Under the pieces are notes generated by a model that had not been told where the DNA came from, ran no database searches, and worked only from the letters and a program-made list of their open reading frames with translations. From NCBI GenBank assembly GCA_012103575.1, contig WLWN01000001.1, positions 1,193,792 through 1,257,791 on the forward strand: a stretch of 64,000 bases of DNA, in the 5' to 3' direction. The DNA is from Kiritimatiellia bacterium (GTDB lineage Bacteria; Verrucomicrobiota; Kiritimatiellia; WLWN01). Numbering within the stretch: the stretch's first letter is position 1; each line of letters starts with the position of its first letter. This document shows positions 12,014-22,203 of the stretch, in pieces. Position numbers and translations under genes: made by a program.

Positions 12014-12065
12014 ACCTGAACCTCCTTGTTTATCATACATGATTATTCGCGGAATACTCGTAACG

Positions 12066-12752
12066 TTAACGAATACTTTCTATAAAAATAAAGCGGTTCG
12101 TGGCAATGGTTCCCGTCCATGTAAAACTATTGGTCACCTTGTACCACGGGGCTGTTCCTCCCATAATATTGGTATCCGTTAACGAAAGGGCGTTTCCGAA
12201 TCCGCCCCATTGATTTTCGGTCCACACGATATGACGAGTTCCACCACCTCGCCCAATCCAATGTACCCGAAAATTACCTCCCGGCAACAATTCCAGAGAA
12301 ACAATCGAAAGGTGGTGAGCCGCATCCGTTGGATCAAAGCCTCCGTTAGATTCTACACTGTCCGTCATGCCATCGCCATCGGTATCCGGATTGTTTGGGT
12401 CACTGTTTGCTAAGCCCACGAATGCAGAACCGTCTATTTCGGTTGAGTCTTCGAGTCCGTCCCCATCGTTATCAGGGTCAGCTTCGATAGGAATCCCATT
12501 GGCGCTCAAGACGTGTGGACGTAGAAAACTGCTCCCTATAAATCCCGCATAATGTGTGTAGGTTCCATCAGAAGAAACACTCACGGTTCCCGGTTGGGCC
12601 AGGGCATGGACATTGGCATAAGTCCCTCCATGGGTAACCCACGTACCTGCGGAGGTCGTGACAGATGCGGTCTGATCAAACGCTCCTTCACTCAGGCTAG
12701 ACAATAAACACAAAATCGCGAAAGTCGTCAGGAGAAGAAATTTCTTTTTCAT
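12066..12752 (-). CDS. Secreted protein with thrombospondin type-3 repeats
   Basis: 228-residue exported protein of unknown function. It has a signal peptide (MKKKFLLLTTFAILCLLSSL), a middle region with two calcium-binding TSP3-type repeats (DPDNDGDGLEDSTEIDG and DPNNPDTDGDGMTDSVESN, about residues 92-137), and a C-terminal beta domain ending NRFIFIESIR. Small TSP3 proteins with such tails are common in Kiritimatiellota and Verrucomicrobiota. The start lies only 28 bp from the end of the IS1380 element at 12781, so that insertion has probably separated it from its own promoter. Confidence 0.8.
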   Translation of the reverse strand: MKKKFLLLTTFAILCLLSSLSEGAFDQTASVTTSAGTWVTHGGTYANVHALAQPGTVSVSSDGTYTHYAGFIGSSFLRPHVLSANGIPIEADPDNDGDGLEDSTEIDGSAFVGLANSDPNNPDTDGDGMTDSVESNGGFDPTDAAHHLSIVSLELLPGGNFRVHWIGRGGGTRHIVWTENQWGGFGNALSLTDTNIMGGTAPWYKVTNSFTWTGTIATNRFIFIESIR

Positions 12753-12780
12753 TTTTTAGAATACCTCGACAAATCTAATA

Positions 12781-14335
12781 CCTGAATCCGTCAGCTATCG
12801 CTTCGGAAGGCGTTTTGGGGCTCAAAAGTTGAAAATTTTTTCCTTGAGATGCTCGCTTTTGGGCGGATTAGGACCGGCCAAGTATCACCCTGATGAATTT
12901 TTTGAGCGTACAGGTCAGATTCACTCTGATTTGGCCATTTTGGGGCGTAGGCCTCCTTGGGCAGTCGCCTTAGAGTATTGTTAAAGGTGCACGGAGGGCT
13001 ATGCGAAGGAATGGGCAATATCTTGTATCACTTCAAACCAGCGACAACGCTTGCCAAAGTGAAGTTCAATTCGTCCGGCGTGGCGGACCAATCGAACCGC
13101 GCAATAGGTTGAAGGCCACCATGGCGCATAACAGAATAATCTTATTGGCACAGAGTCTCCCCAAAGGCAATCGCTCAACATCAAGATCGCTTTTGAGTTC
13201 ACTGTGGTACTGCTCGCTGGGGCCATGTCCATGATAGAGATCTAGCACCGTCTTGGCACGACAAGAGAGGTTCGTCCACCAGGTGTTTACCTCAAGTTTA
13301 GGAACCAGAAGTTTCTGACCATCGATATCGATGGTGCGTTCAATCACTTCGAAGGCCACCGGGACACAAGGGCGGTTTTGGTCATCACCGGGATGGAAAT
13401 GATCGAAAAAGCCTGTGTAAACGTTCTTGCCTTCACGACTGTCTTGTTTGTCTCCAACTCGGCGTGCAAGGGCCAGCATTTGTTCAGGACATTCGCGGCG
13501 AGGATTTCGCTTTACGATAAAATAATGATCCCCAAAAGCGTCGAAGTTATCGGCCGCAGCGTTGCCACTATCAAGCCGAAGCAAACATTTTCCACCTAGG
13601 CCCAGGGTCTGGAGCGTTTCAACGCTGCGGGCAATAAACGCGGTCGTTCCCGACTGACAATGTTGTTTACCGGGTCGAAGTTCGCACTCAAGCATGTGGC
13701 CTTGAGTGCCCACATAGGCAAATATCGGGGCGTAACCATCATGGCCCTTCTAGGTGTAGGAAACGCCTTCTTTCGAAGAGCCTGAGTGATCCAAAGGGCT
13801 CACATCGATATCGACGGGAACAAGATCAAGCCCTTCGACATCTACCTAGCCAAAGGGGCCCGAGGAAAGAAGTTCGGTGTTGAGTTTGCGTAGCCCCACA
13901 TGGGTTCTGGCTGGGGGCAGGTCGTCGAAACGACGTCGGAACACCGGCTCAGAGGCTACCTTTTTAACTCCCCTTTTTAAGTCCAAAGGCATTCATAAAA
14001 ATCTCATCACCCCGGTACAGGTCGATATCATTGAAATCGGTTCGACCGTTGCAAAGTAAGCCGATCTGGGTAAGGAGGATCTCCCGATCAGAGATCGCAT
14101 CGGAGCGGCGTGGTTGAAAATTGGAGGGAAGAATCCGTTGAGCATGATCCTCAAGCAGTAGGCCGCAAAGATGATTTCCGCTTGTGCTGTTGAGTTCGCC
14201 CTTGCCAGTCTTTATTTTATATTGTTTCATATACACACCTGTTGGGGTGGGGTTGTTTGTTTGAATACGGGTATCCTCCCCGCTTTAGCCCAACAGGTAA
14301 TGAAAAATCGTCAGATTTTATCTGACGGATTCAGG
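12781..14335 (-). mobile_element. IS1380-family element, decayed
   Basis: About 1555 bp bounded by inverted repeats CCTGAATCCGTCAG (12781) and CTGACGGATTCAGG (ending 14335). Termini starting CCT and an element of ~1.6 kb with one large transposase fit IS1380. The flanking 5-mers (TAATA and TTAGA) are not a clean target duplication. Its end sequence is shared with the short palindromic elements at 20140, 22041 and 63876 and with relic ends at 28662, 40406 and 47074. Confidence 0.8.
13001..14236 (-). pseudogene. IS1380-family transposase, degraded
   Basis: Reading leftwards from 14236: an N-terminal segment (MYMKQYKIKTGKGELN...), a frameshift near 13965, then a second frame with DLVPVDIDVSPLDHSGSSKE, a TAG, KGHDGYAPIFAYVGTQGH, LLRLDSGNAAADN and finally YHGHGPSEQYHSELKSDLDV with the helix NKIILLCAMVAFNLLRG. 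These are the catalytic landmarks of IS1380 transposases. Two TAG codons (near 13750 and 13850) and at least one frameshift make it inactive. Confidence 0.8.
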
Positions 14336-14606
14336 TTAGAGTTAATCTGCTATCTCTCATGTATATACTCGCTCAAGAACACAATTTTCTTCCGTATAAA
14401 AATAGAGGCTTAGTAGATTATATAAAATGGGATTCAAACGCAAGTCTAATTCCATCCGGCAGACAGCGAGATTTCGATAGCCCAATGGTATCGTCATGAG
14501 GATTCCCAAAGGCGCGGATTCTATAATCAAGTGCAACAAAAGAAAAATGAGCTCAGATCTGTATCTGACATCTTGAGATTAAAGAATAAATTGGATACAG
14601 GATCGG

Positions 14607-16622
14607 TCAAGAGCCTGTATCAACAAGGTCTATAGGACATTCGGGTATCGATGCTACAAAGAGTTTACCGTACCACTTATTCCTCACACGACTGTCTAAG
14701 ACCACGATGGTCCCTTCATCGGTTGCAGTACGAATAAGGCGACCGACTCCCTGACGAAATTTCAAAATCGCTTCAGGCAAGGAGTACTCTTTAAACGGAT
14801 CACCGCCTTGTTCTTTAATCCGATCTATTCTTGCCTTTGTTACGGGCTGATCAGGAACTGCAAAAGGGAGGCGGGTTATAATCACATTGCTTAAGGCTTC
14901 ACCCCGCACATCTACACCCATCCAAAAACTGGCCAGACCAAACAAAACACTGGGAACATCCTCCTGAAACGTTTCTAACATGGCATGACGAGGCATGCCG
15001 GTTCCTTGCACAAGAAGTGTGATCTTCTGATCGCTAAAAAACGTTTCTACTTCATCGGCGACCCTTTTCATAAAAAAATCACTGGTAAATAAGACAAACG
15101 CACGCCCTTTTGATTGTGTCACAAAATATTTCACGGCTTTAACGACCCCTTTGAAATAACCTTCTGCATCACTAGGGTCTGGCATGTTTTTGGGGATCAA
15201 AATGCGCATGTGTTGACTATATCGAAATGGGGACCCTACCCGCAAAGTGCCTCCTTTATTCACCCCTACCCGCTCTTGGAAATAATCTAAGGTGTTTTGT
15301 ACGGCAAGAGTGGCGCTTGTCATAATGACGGATGAAATTTTTTCAAAAAGGTTTTCTTTTAGTACTGGGGCGACTTCAATTGGCGCTGAATATAATACGA
15401 GCTGTTTTTTACGCCGACCTTCCAGTCCAACCCAATAAACGTGATCAACATGGGTTTGATGCAAAAAACTTTCCAATCCCATACTTAACTCTAAGCCACG
15501 ACGATGAACAGATTGAAGTTCAGCGCGTAAATCTTCGTCTTTCATATCCTCAGAGACCTCTTTAAGGATGGATATAATGTAGTTGATACGGCTAAAGATT
15601 CCGGTCTGGATAGACAAAGGCTCAGACACTGTTCGTTGACGAATCCCGGTCTCCAATTTTGCCCATTCATGAATCTGCGCAAATAATTCCTCCACATGAT
15701 CCCATAAATCCATAACGGCATTGGCCCCTTTTCCATGTTTTATGAGTGGAAACAACCCTTTGGTCTGTTCTGGATTGTATAATCGTCGCATCCAATGCTG
15801 GAACCCAAATTGCGATATACGCAATCCCACATGTTCAGTCGCTACCTGTTCCATTTGATGGGCTTCGTCAATAACAACAACCGAATGGGCCGGCAAAAAA
15901 CCTCCTCCTTTGGTTTCCAGCGCTAAGTTTGAAAATAAAAGATGATGATTTACAATGAGTAGATGAGCTTCTCGAATACGTTTCCGAGCTTTCATAAGGA
16001 AACAAGCCGAATATTCAGGACATTTTTGCCACATGCAATTACCCTGTTCCACACAGACCACGTCCCAAACATCCCCGGGCGGCACGACCTGCATATCCTG
16101 CAGGCTCCCTTCGCATGTCTCGTTCGACCATTTTCGAATCGCGTTTAGTTCTGATTCTTTGTTTTTTTGAAAAAGATCGGGGCCCATTTGCTCTGCACGG
16201 GCCAGTCTTCGTAAACAGAGATAATTGCTCCGGCCTTTAACTAAAACGGCTTTAAAATCTACGCCTATATGTTTTTGTAAGAATGGAATATCTTTATACA
16301 TCAACTGTTCTTGCAGACTAATGGTGTGGGTAGCAACAATGACCTGCATTTTCTGTTCAACAGCCGCTAAAATTAAGGGGACCAAATAGGCGAAGCTTTT
16401 TCCGACACCCGTACCGGCTTCAACCACCAAATGGGTTTGGGCTTCTACAGCTTCAGCAACCGCTTCAGCCATAGCCAATTGTTGTGGGCGAAATTCATAA
16501 GGAAAGGCCCCTCCCGCAATGGCATGCTCTAATCCCCCACCCGCTTCAAAGAAAGCTTTTGCAAACTTCTGGATATCTAAAGTAGAGCCAACAGGCTCTA
16601 TGTTTGATTGTGGTGCAATCAT
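14607..16622 (-). CDS. dinG: DinG-family ATP-dependent DNA helicase
   Basis: XPD-like superfamily-2 helicase that unwinds DNA 5'-3', important for damage and R-loop processing. 671 residues from the ATG at 16622; the longer frame to 16748 overlaps the tRNA-Gly gene and is rejected. Visible are Walker A (AGTGVGKSFAYLVP), four Fe-S-cluster cysteines in VCVEQGNCMWQKCPEYSACF, the DEAH box (VVVIDEAHQMEQ) and motif VI (GVGRLIRTATDEG). Intact. The 5' flank is rich in a GGATGCTAGATACTGGAT-type repeat lying between the gene and the tRNA. Confidence 0.92.
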   Translation of the reverse strand: MIAPQSNIEPVGSTLDIQKFAKAFFEAGGGLEHAIAGGAFPYEFRPQQLAMAEAVAEAVEAQTHLVVEAGTGVGKSFAYLVPLILAAVEQKMQVIVATHTISLQEQLMYKDIPFLQKHIGVDFKAVLVKGRSNYLCLRRLARAEQMGPDLFQKNKESELNAIRKWSNETCEGSLQDMQVVPPGDVWDVVCVEQGNCMWQKCPEYSACFLMKARKRIREAHLLIVNHHLLFSNLALETKGGGFLPAHSVVVIDEAHQMEQVATEHVGLRISQFGFQHWMRRLYNPEQTKGLFPLIKHGKGANAVMDLWDHVEELFAQIHEWAKLETGIRQRTVSEPLSIQTGIFSRINYIISILKEVSEDMKDEDLRAELQSVHRRGLELSMGLESFLHQTHVDHVYWVGLEGRRKKQLVLYSAPIEVAPVLKENLFEKISSVIMTSATLAVQNTLDYFQERVGVNKGGTLRVGSPFRYSQHMRILIPKNMPDPSDAEGYFKGVVKAVKYFVTQSKGRAFVLFTSDFFMKRVADEVETFFSDQKITLLVQGTGMPRHAMLETFQEDVPSVLFGLASFWMGVDVRGEALSNVIITRLPFAVPDQPVTKARIDRIKEQGGDPFKEYSLPEAILKFRQGVGRLIRTATDEGTIVVLDSRVRNKWYGKLFVASIPECPIDLVDTGS

Positions 16623-16703
16623 ACTGGATGCTAGATACTGGATTCTGGATATTAGATGCTCGATGCTTGATCCATTATTCATCCCGCATCTAGCATCCAA
16701 CCA

Positions 16704-16778
16704 TGGAGCGAGCGAAGGGATTCGAACCCTCGACAACCACCTTGGCAAGATGGGGCTCTACCACTGAGCTACGCTCGC
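16704..16778 (-). tRNA. tRNA-Gly(GCC)
   Basis: Full cloverleaf on the minus strand: acceptor arm GCGAGCG paired with CGCTCGC, D-arm TAGCTCAGTGGTAGAGC, anticodon loop TTGCCAA (GCC, glycine), T-arm GGTTCGAATCC and an encoded CCA. 75 nt. Confidence 0.97.
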
Positions 16779-16909
16779 TTTATAAAAAAATGGATGATAG
16801 TATTTCCTGAAATGAAAGCAAGAGCAATTGCCATTTAATGGAATCTAGGGTAGTTTGTTTTAAATAAACTTTGAACAAAGAACCCTTACCCCTAAAAAAA
16901 GGAGGCCCC

Positions 16910-17467
16910 ATGGCTCTTATTACAGAAAGCGGACCGGAAACGTTATCGATTGGATCGAAAGGGCCCACCTTTAATCTTCCAGCAACGGACGGCACTGAGT
17001 ATAGCCTTCAATTTTTTAAGGAGAGCAAAGCCGTAGTTATCTCCTTTACGTGTAACCATTGCCCTTATGCAAAAGCGTACGAAGATCGATTTATCGACCT
17101 TACACAAAAATTCACTTCTCAAGGAATCGCTTTTGTAGCCATTAATTCAAACGATGACATCAATTATCCGGATGATAGTTTTGAAAACATGAAAATCCGA
17201 GCAAAGAACAGAAACTTCCCTTTTCCGTATTTACGGGATCATTCACAAGAAATTGCCAAAGCGTATGGCGCGGTTTGTACCCCCCATTTTTTTGTATTGA
17301 ATCAAAACAAAAGTCTCGTTTATGAAGGTCGCCTTGACGATAATTGGAAAGAACCTTCTTCGGTAACCTCACGAGATTTATATAACGCCGTTGAAGCCAT
17401 CGTGATGGATAATCCCGTATCTACACCGAATACCAACCCCATGGGATGCAGCATTAAATGGAAATAG
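16910..17467 (+). CDS. Thioredoxin-fold redoxin with CNHCPY motif
   Basis: 185-residue cytosolic redoxin of the AhpC/TlpA-like group. The motif ISFTCNHCPYAKAYEDRF near residue 45 carries the CxxC redox pair, followed by NSNDDINYPDDSFENM and a conserved cis-Pro region (VCTPHFFVLN). It probably reduces peroxides or disulfides; the substrate is unknown. The ATG at 16910 is preceded by AAGGAGG at ideal distance, so the longer TTG start at 16871 is rejected. No signal peptide. Confidence 0.85.
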   Translation: MALITESGPETLSIGSKGPTFNLPATDGTEYSLQFFKESKAVVISFTCNHCPYAKAYEDRFIDLTQKFTSQGIAFVAINSNDDINYPDDSFENMKIRAKNRNFPFPYLRDHSQEIAKAYGAVCTPHFFVLNQNKSLVYEGRLDDNWKEPSSVTSRDLYNAVEAIVMDNPVSTPNTNPMGCSIKWK

Positions 17468-17806
17468 AAAGTTTAACTACTAAAGGTCCCTTAGAGAAAA
17501 CTTAAGTGAAAGGAAAAAATTGATAGCTATGACCTTGATCACTGTCATCTTCGTCGTAGTGAGCATTGCAACGTTTGTTAACATCATGCTTCCAACGGCT
17601 ATGAGGTGGGTACCATCGTACAGCTAGAGTCTATCTCTGCCGAACGGGTAAGAATGTAGAACGCTTTGATTCAGCTAGAGTTTTTGGTTGGTTAATTTTA
17701 TTGTGTTTACCCATTGTAACGTCTATTTCCGGAATTGTGATCCTCGTGTTTTTCTTCAGGCTCTAGAAAAAGAATATTGGGGTTACTGAATAAAAAAAGT
17801 CAAAAA
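17468..17806 (+). other. Gap with a possible degraded small membrane protein
   Basis: No intact gene. Between about 17530 and 17766 the + strand encodes two hydrophobic segments in different frames: MTLITVIFVVVSIATFVNIM, and after a break VFGWLILLCLPIVTSISGIV ending at a TAG. This could be one small membrane protein broken by an indel. I do not recognise a family. Confidence 0.3.
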
Positions 17807-17882
<76 letters not shown>

Positions 17883-17885
17883 ACC

Positions 17886-19061
17886 TCACTTTTTTGTTAT
17901 CTTTAAAACAAGGGGAATAAGAAGGATAAAAAATATCGCATTAAAAACATAAATAGCTCTAACACCTAAATGGGTTGCAATCAAACCGCTTAAGAGAGGC
18001 GCCATCATCCACCCCATTGATCGGGCGGTAGCAGCCCACCCAAATATAAATCCACGACGGTTTTCGGGCGTAGCTCTCGCTAACCATACTTGTAAGATGG
18101 GATCAAGACCACCAGAACAAAATACCATTCCGAAACGAGCCGTATAAAGTGTCATAAATGAAGAGGCCATTCCTTGAGGGATGACGCATATTCCAGCCCC
18201 TAATAGTAGAACCGGTATGATCCTGTGAGGCGGTAGACGATCCGCTAGAGGACCTATAATAAGACCGCTCAACAAACCTGCAACGCTGCTTACAGCAAAG
18301 AGCCCTCCCATCCAAAGAGAGACCCCTTCAAGACGACCGCAAATTTCCTGTACTAATAAAGGAACCATCGCCATATCAAACTGTCTGACCACCCCCATTA
18401 AAATAAGGAGAATCAATATAGGCAATGCCGGCCCTAGCTGAGGCCAAGATAATTTAGGTCGTTCGTCAGAAATCGGCAACCCGATCTTCATTTCGTTAAC
18501 AGATTCTTTTGTGCCCAGTAAAATTAATAACCCAGCTATAAAAAGAAAAGTACTCGAAAACAAAAAAGCGTTTCTATACCCTGCGCAATCAGAAAAGATC
18601 CCTCCCAACAAGGCACCAACCATTACCCCCGAAAAGACGGCTGAACTCAACGAACCTAACGCAAAACCACTACGATGCTGAGGGGTCTGAGCGGCCACCA
18701 TTGCTTGAGCCGCCGTAACCGTCCCGGTCAACATACCTTGGATAAAGCGTAAGATAACGAGGGATTCAACGTTCTGGACCCACCCCATACATAGCAAAAC
18801 AAAAACCGCGGAAAAATTTGCGCGTAACAACATGAGTCGTCGACCATATCGATCTGCTAATAAACCCCATACAGGCGCAAAGATGGCTAGCGCTAAGGGT
18901 GTGGCCGCCGCAAAAAAAGAGATCCATAGTTTAAGTTTGCCCGGATCATGGATACCCAGTTCTTGAATGTAATAAGGGGCAAAAGGCATAGCAAAAGAAA
19001 AGCCCATAATGGAGAAAAACTGGGATAACCACACAAAAATTAAAGTACGTTTCCAATGCAT
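17886..19061 (-). CDS. MFS drug/metabolite exporter
   Basis: 391-residue inner-membrane major facilitator with about 12 hydrophobic segments. It carries the MFS motif between TM2 and TM3 (GLLADRYGRRLMLL, near residue 66) and its half-repeat (GPLADRLPPHRI, near 270). It resembles the multidrug efflux branch (MdtG-like), but the substrate cannot be read from sequence. It ends 3 bp from the tRNA-Lys gene, convergently. The Nif3-like gene starts divergently about 65 bp upstream. Confidence 0.85.
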   Translation of the reverse strand: MHWKRTLIFVWLSQFFSIMGFSFAMPFAPYYIQELGIHDPGKLKLWISFFAAATPLALAIFAPVWGLLADRYGRRLMLLRANFSAVFVLLCMGWVQNVESLVILRFIQGMLTGTVTAAQAMVAAQTPQHRSGFALGSLSSAVFSGVMVGALLGGIFSDCAGYRNAFLFSSTFLFIAGLLILLGTKESVNEMKIGLPISDERPKLSWPQLGPALPILILLILMGVVRQFDMAMVPLLVQEICGRLEGVSLWMGGLFAVSSVAGLLSGLIIGPLADRLPPHRIIPVLLLGAGICVIPQGMASSFMTLYTARFGMVFCSGGLDPILQVWLARATPENRRGFIFGWAATARSMGWMMAPLLSGLIATHLGVRAIYVFNAIFFILLIPLVLKITKK

Positions 19062-19127
19062 TGCGGCACATTTCTTATTATTCGGAGTTGTTTCTTATAT
19101 AAAATTGAACTAGATAGTACGTATACC

Positions 19128-19949
19128 ATGAAAAACAAAAAGGGCATACCCTTATCCAACATTCTCAAGACACTTCAGGATCTAGCTCCACTCGAGTTAG
19201 CTGAAGGGTGGGATAATACAGGACTTTTGATCGGTCCCACAAAACCTAGACCCATTACGTCTATCCTCTTAACACTTGATTTAACGATGGCTGTTTTGGA
19301 AGAGGCCCTACGTGAAAAAACGGACATGATCATTGCGTATCACCCCCCTATTTTTGAGCCTATTAAAGCGTTGACTCGGAATGATCCAAAAGGACGTTTG
19401 GTCCTACAAGCCATACAAGCAAATCTAGCAGTGTATTCACCTCATACAGCATTGGACACTGTCGATGGCGGGCTCACAGACTGGCTTTGTGAAGGAGTCG
19501 GGAATGGAACACATCATCCAATATATTCAATAGAAAAGCAGGGAATAGGCACAAAAGGTCCCGGTCGGGTATTAACCCTTGATACCCCACTCCTATTAAC
19601 CACCATTCGTAAAAAGCTTAAAAAGCATCTGGGGATAAAATTTCTCCGTGCCGCTCTGAGTTCACCACATAAAAAAACAAACACCCGATTTAAAAAGGTT
19701 GCGCTATGTCCAGGTGCAGGAAGTTCTGTACTCCAAGATGTACAAGCTGATTTGTATGTTACGGGAGAAATGCGTCATCATGATGTATTGACCGCTCTTG
19801 AAAGCGGGATAAGCGTTCTATTGTGTGAGCATGCACAGTCTGAACGTGGATATCTGCCTATCTTTAAAAGGAAATTAGAGCAGCGTCTCGGCCATGAAGT
19901 TAGAACTAAACTTGCTACAAGCGACTTTGGTCCTCTTCAGATTATGTAA
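19128..19949 (+). CDS. Nif3-like dinuclear metal-centre protein (DUF34)
   Basis: 273-residue Nif3/DUF34 protein. The LELAEGWDNTGLLIG start, the metal-binding YHPPIFEPIKAL (His) and YSPHTALDTVDGG (His/Asp), and the C-terminal LLCEHAQSERGYLPIF are all present. The family binds two metals and has been linked to GTP cyclohydrolase I-like folds; its biochemical role is unsettled. The ATG at 19128 is chosen because the family starts near here; the frame from 19056 would overlap the divergent MFS gene. Confidence 0.88.
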   Translation: MKNKKGIPLSNILKTLQDLAPLELAEGWDNTGLLIGPTKPRPITSILLTLDLTMAVLEEALREKTDMIIAYHPPIFEPIKALTRNDPKGRLVLQAIQANLAVYSPHTALDTVDGGLTDWLCEGVGNGTHHPIYSIEKQGIGTKGPGRVLTLDTPLLLTTIRKKLKKHLGIKFLRAALSSPHKKTNTRFKKVALCPGAGSSVLQDVQADLYVTGEMRHHDVLTALESGISVLLCEHAQSERGYLPIFKRKLEQRLGHEVRTKLATSDFGPLQIM

Positions 19950-20139
19950 TCGATGTAGAAAACACTCCCTCTCGAAGAGACCTCTAAAAAGAATCATCTC
20001 CTATAGAACATAGACGGAGACACTCCAAATGTTACAGACAATCTAACCATCTAAATCTAGCACAACAGTAGAGCAGTCTATTATAAAACCGATCTTATGG
20101 CCTGATTTCAGCATTATATCGGTAGAATGCTTTATCTAA

Positions 20140-20303
20140 CCTGGATCCGTCAGTTAAACGTGGAATTTCTGTGCGAAGGCTTTGGAGGCAAAAGGTTACA
20201 AAAAAACGTAGGCGCACCCATAGGGTGCATCAAGGTTTTTTTGTAGCTCTTTTTGGCCCAAATGATTCGCACAGAAATTCCACGTTTAACTAACGGATCC
20301 AGG
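20140..20303 (+). mobile_element. IS1380-type MITE, copy 1 (164 bp, TSD TCTAA)
   Basis: Non-coding palindrome starting CCTGGATCCGTCAG and ending in its inverse (one mismatch), flanked by identical 5-mers TCTAA at 20135-20139 and 20304-20308. The arms pair over most of the element, with a central GCACCC-ATA-GGGTGC hairpin and T-runs. It has no ORF. The terminus matches the IS1380 element at 12781, so that transposase type is the likely mover. It replaces the C-terminus of the DUF11 gene. Confidence 0.92.
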
Positions 20304-22040
20304 TCTAAATCATTTGATATATCAATAAAGCTTATTGTAGAGCTTTGTACAGCAACCGTGTCGATTCCCATCCATAACGCTTCAACAAGATTCGTTGTAC
20401 GTTCTAGTATAAAAAGAGAACCAATGATTGCTCCGTCGGTTCCTACCTGAATACCTTGTGCCACAGACCCAATGGAGGTCACTGAAAATATCAGACCTAA
20501 ATCTGTTACCGTAGTAATTGCTACACCCGTATTATTGTCTGGATTTGGGTCTCCTGTATCAGACGTTGATGTAACGGTATTCACAAACGTTCCTGTCGTG
20601 GTTGGAAGAGCCACAATCGCTACTTGCCCGGTATTGCTACTTAGTAGATCCCCTAAGTTGCAGATCACAATCCTTCCAAAGTCTGTACACTGAGCACTCG
20701 CGCTTACAAAGCTAAACGTTACTGGCAATGTATCGACTACAATGACATTGGTCGCTGTGTCCGGTCCACTGTTTATGACACTGATGGTATAGGTCAACTG
20801 ATTGCTCACCGCTATACTGGCGCTTCCACTCTTGATCGTGCTTATGTCGGCATTGCCTGGCAACGTAGCCAATACCGTGTTCGTGGTCGACCCCACATCA
20901 TTACTTGAAACCGGATCTGATGTATCTGAAGAAGTCGTGGCGGTATTTACAAAGGTTCCTGTCGTGGTTGGGGTGACCACAATGGCTACTTGACTGGTAC
21001 TATTAGCAGGCAAATCATTCAAATCGCAGGCCACGATTCCTCCTACTTCCGTACAGCCAGCACTAGCGGCAGCAAAGGTGAACCCAGAGGGCAAGCTATC
21101 AGTGATCACCGTATTAGAAGCAACATTTGCACCGTTATTTACAACGGTAAGTGTGTATATAAGTTGGTTGCATACCGCAACAGGATCTGGCTGGCTACTG
21201 GCACTTGTGCTTAAATCGGCAGTACCCTCTGCTGCGACGGTTACGATATTGGTCGTCATTCCGGCATTATTTACTTGCATCTGGGTCTCCGGTGGCAGAA
21301 CTCGATGTGGCAACGTTCACAAACGTTCCCGTCACGGTTGGTATAGCCACAATGGCAACCTGATTGGTATTGCCACTGAGGAGATTCCCTAGATTACATA
21401 TCACAATTCCACCAACATCTGTACACTGAACACTCGCGGTTGCGAAGTTAAACGTTGCTGGCAATGGATCCACTACGATCACATCGGTCGCCGTATCCGG
21501 TCCACTATTTATGACAGTGATGCTATACGTCAACTGATTGCTCACCGCTATACTCTGGATGCGCTTCCACTCTTGGTCGTGCTTATGTCGGCATTGCCTG
21601 GCAACGTAGCCAATACCGTGTTCGTGGTCGACCCCACATCATTACTTGAAACAGAATCTGATGTATCTGAAGAAGCGGTCGCCGTATTTACAAAGGTTCC
21701 TATCGCGGTTGGGGTAACCACAATGGCTACTTGACTAGTACTATTAGCAGGCAAATCATCCAAATCACACGTCACGATTCCTCCCACTTCTGTACAGCCA
21801 ACACTCGCGGCAACAAAGGTAAACCCGACCGGTAGATTATCAGTGATCACCGAATTGGAAGCGACGTTTGGACTACTGTTCACAACGGTAACCGTGTATA
21901 TAAGTTGATTACTTACCGCAACAGGATCTGGTTGACCACTGATAGTTGCACTTAAATCGGCATTACCAGGTGCCACGTCAGTTACAAGGGTAGACTCCTG
22001 ATATGCATTATTATTGGGCTGTGGATCGCCCGTAATAGAT

Positions 22041-22203
22041 CCTGGATCCGTCAGTTAAACGCGGATTTCTGCACGAACCATTTGGGCCAAAAGGAATTAC
22101 AAAAAAGCCTCGACGCACCCAGCGGGTGCGCCTGCGTTTTTTTGCAACCTTTTGCCTCCAAAGCATTCGCACAGAAATCCCACGTTTAACTGACGGATCC
22201 AGG
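22041..22203 (-). mobile_element. IS1380-type MITE, copy 2 (163 bp, TSD TAGAT)
   Basis: Same element in the opposite orientation, with termini CCTGGATCCGTCAG / CTGACGGATCCAGG and perfect 5-bp target copies TAGAT at 22036-22040 and 22204-22208. Element plus target copy is 168 bp, a multiple of three, so the host frame is kept but a stop inside the element (22097) ends translation. Its centre is nearly identical to copy 3. Confidence 0.93.

Noticed and set aside
16623..16748. N-terminal extension of DinG to 16748
   Set aside because: It would run through the tRNA-Gly gene and a short host repeat; the conserved protein begins at 16622.
20140..22203. Palindromes in the DUF11 gene as a CRISPR or programmed bypass element
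   Set aside because: Only two distant copies in opposite orientation, each with its own 5-bp target duplication; that is transposition.
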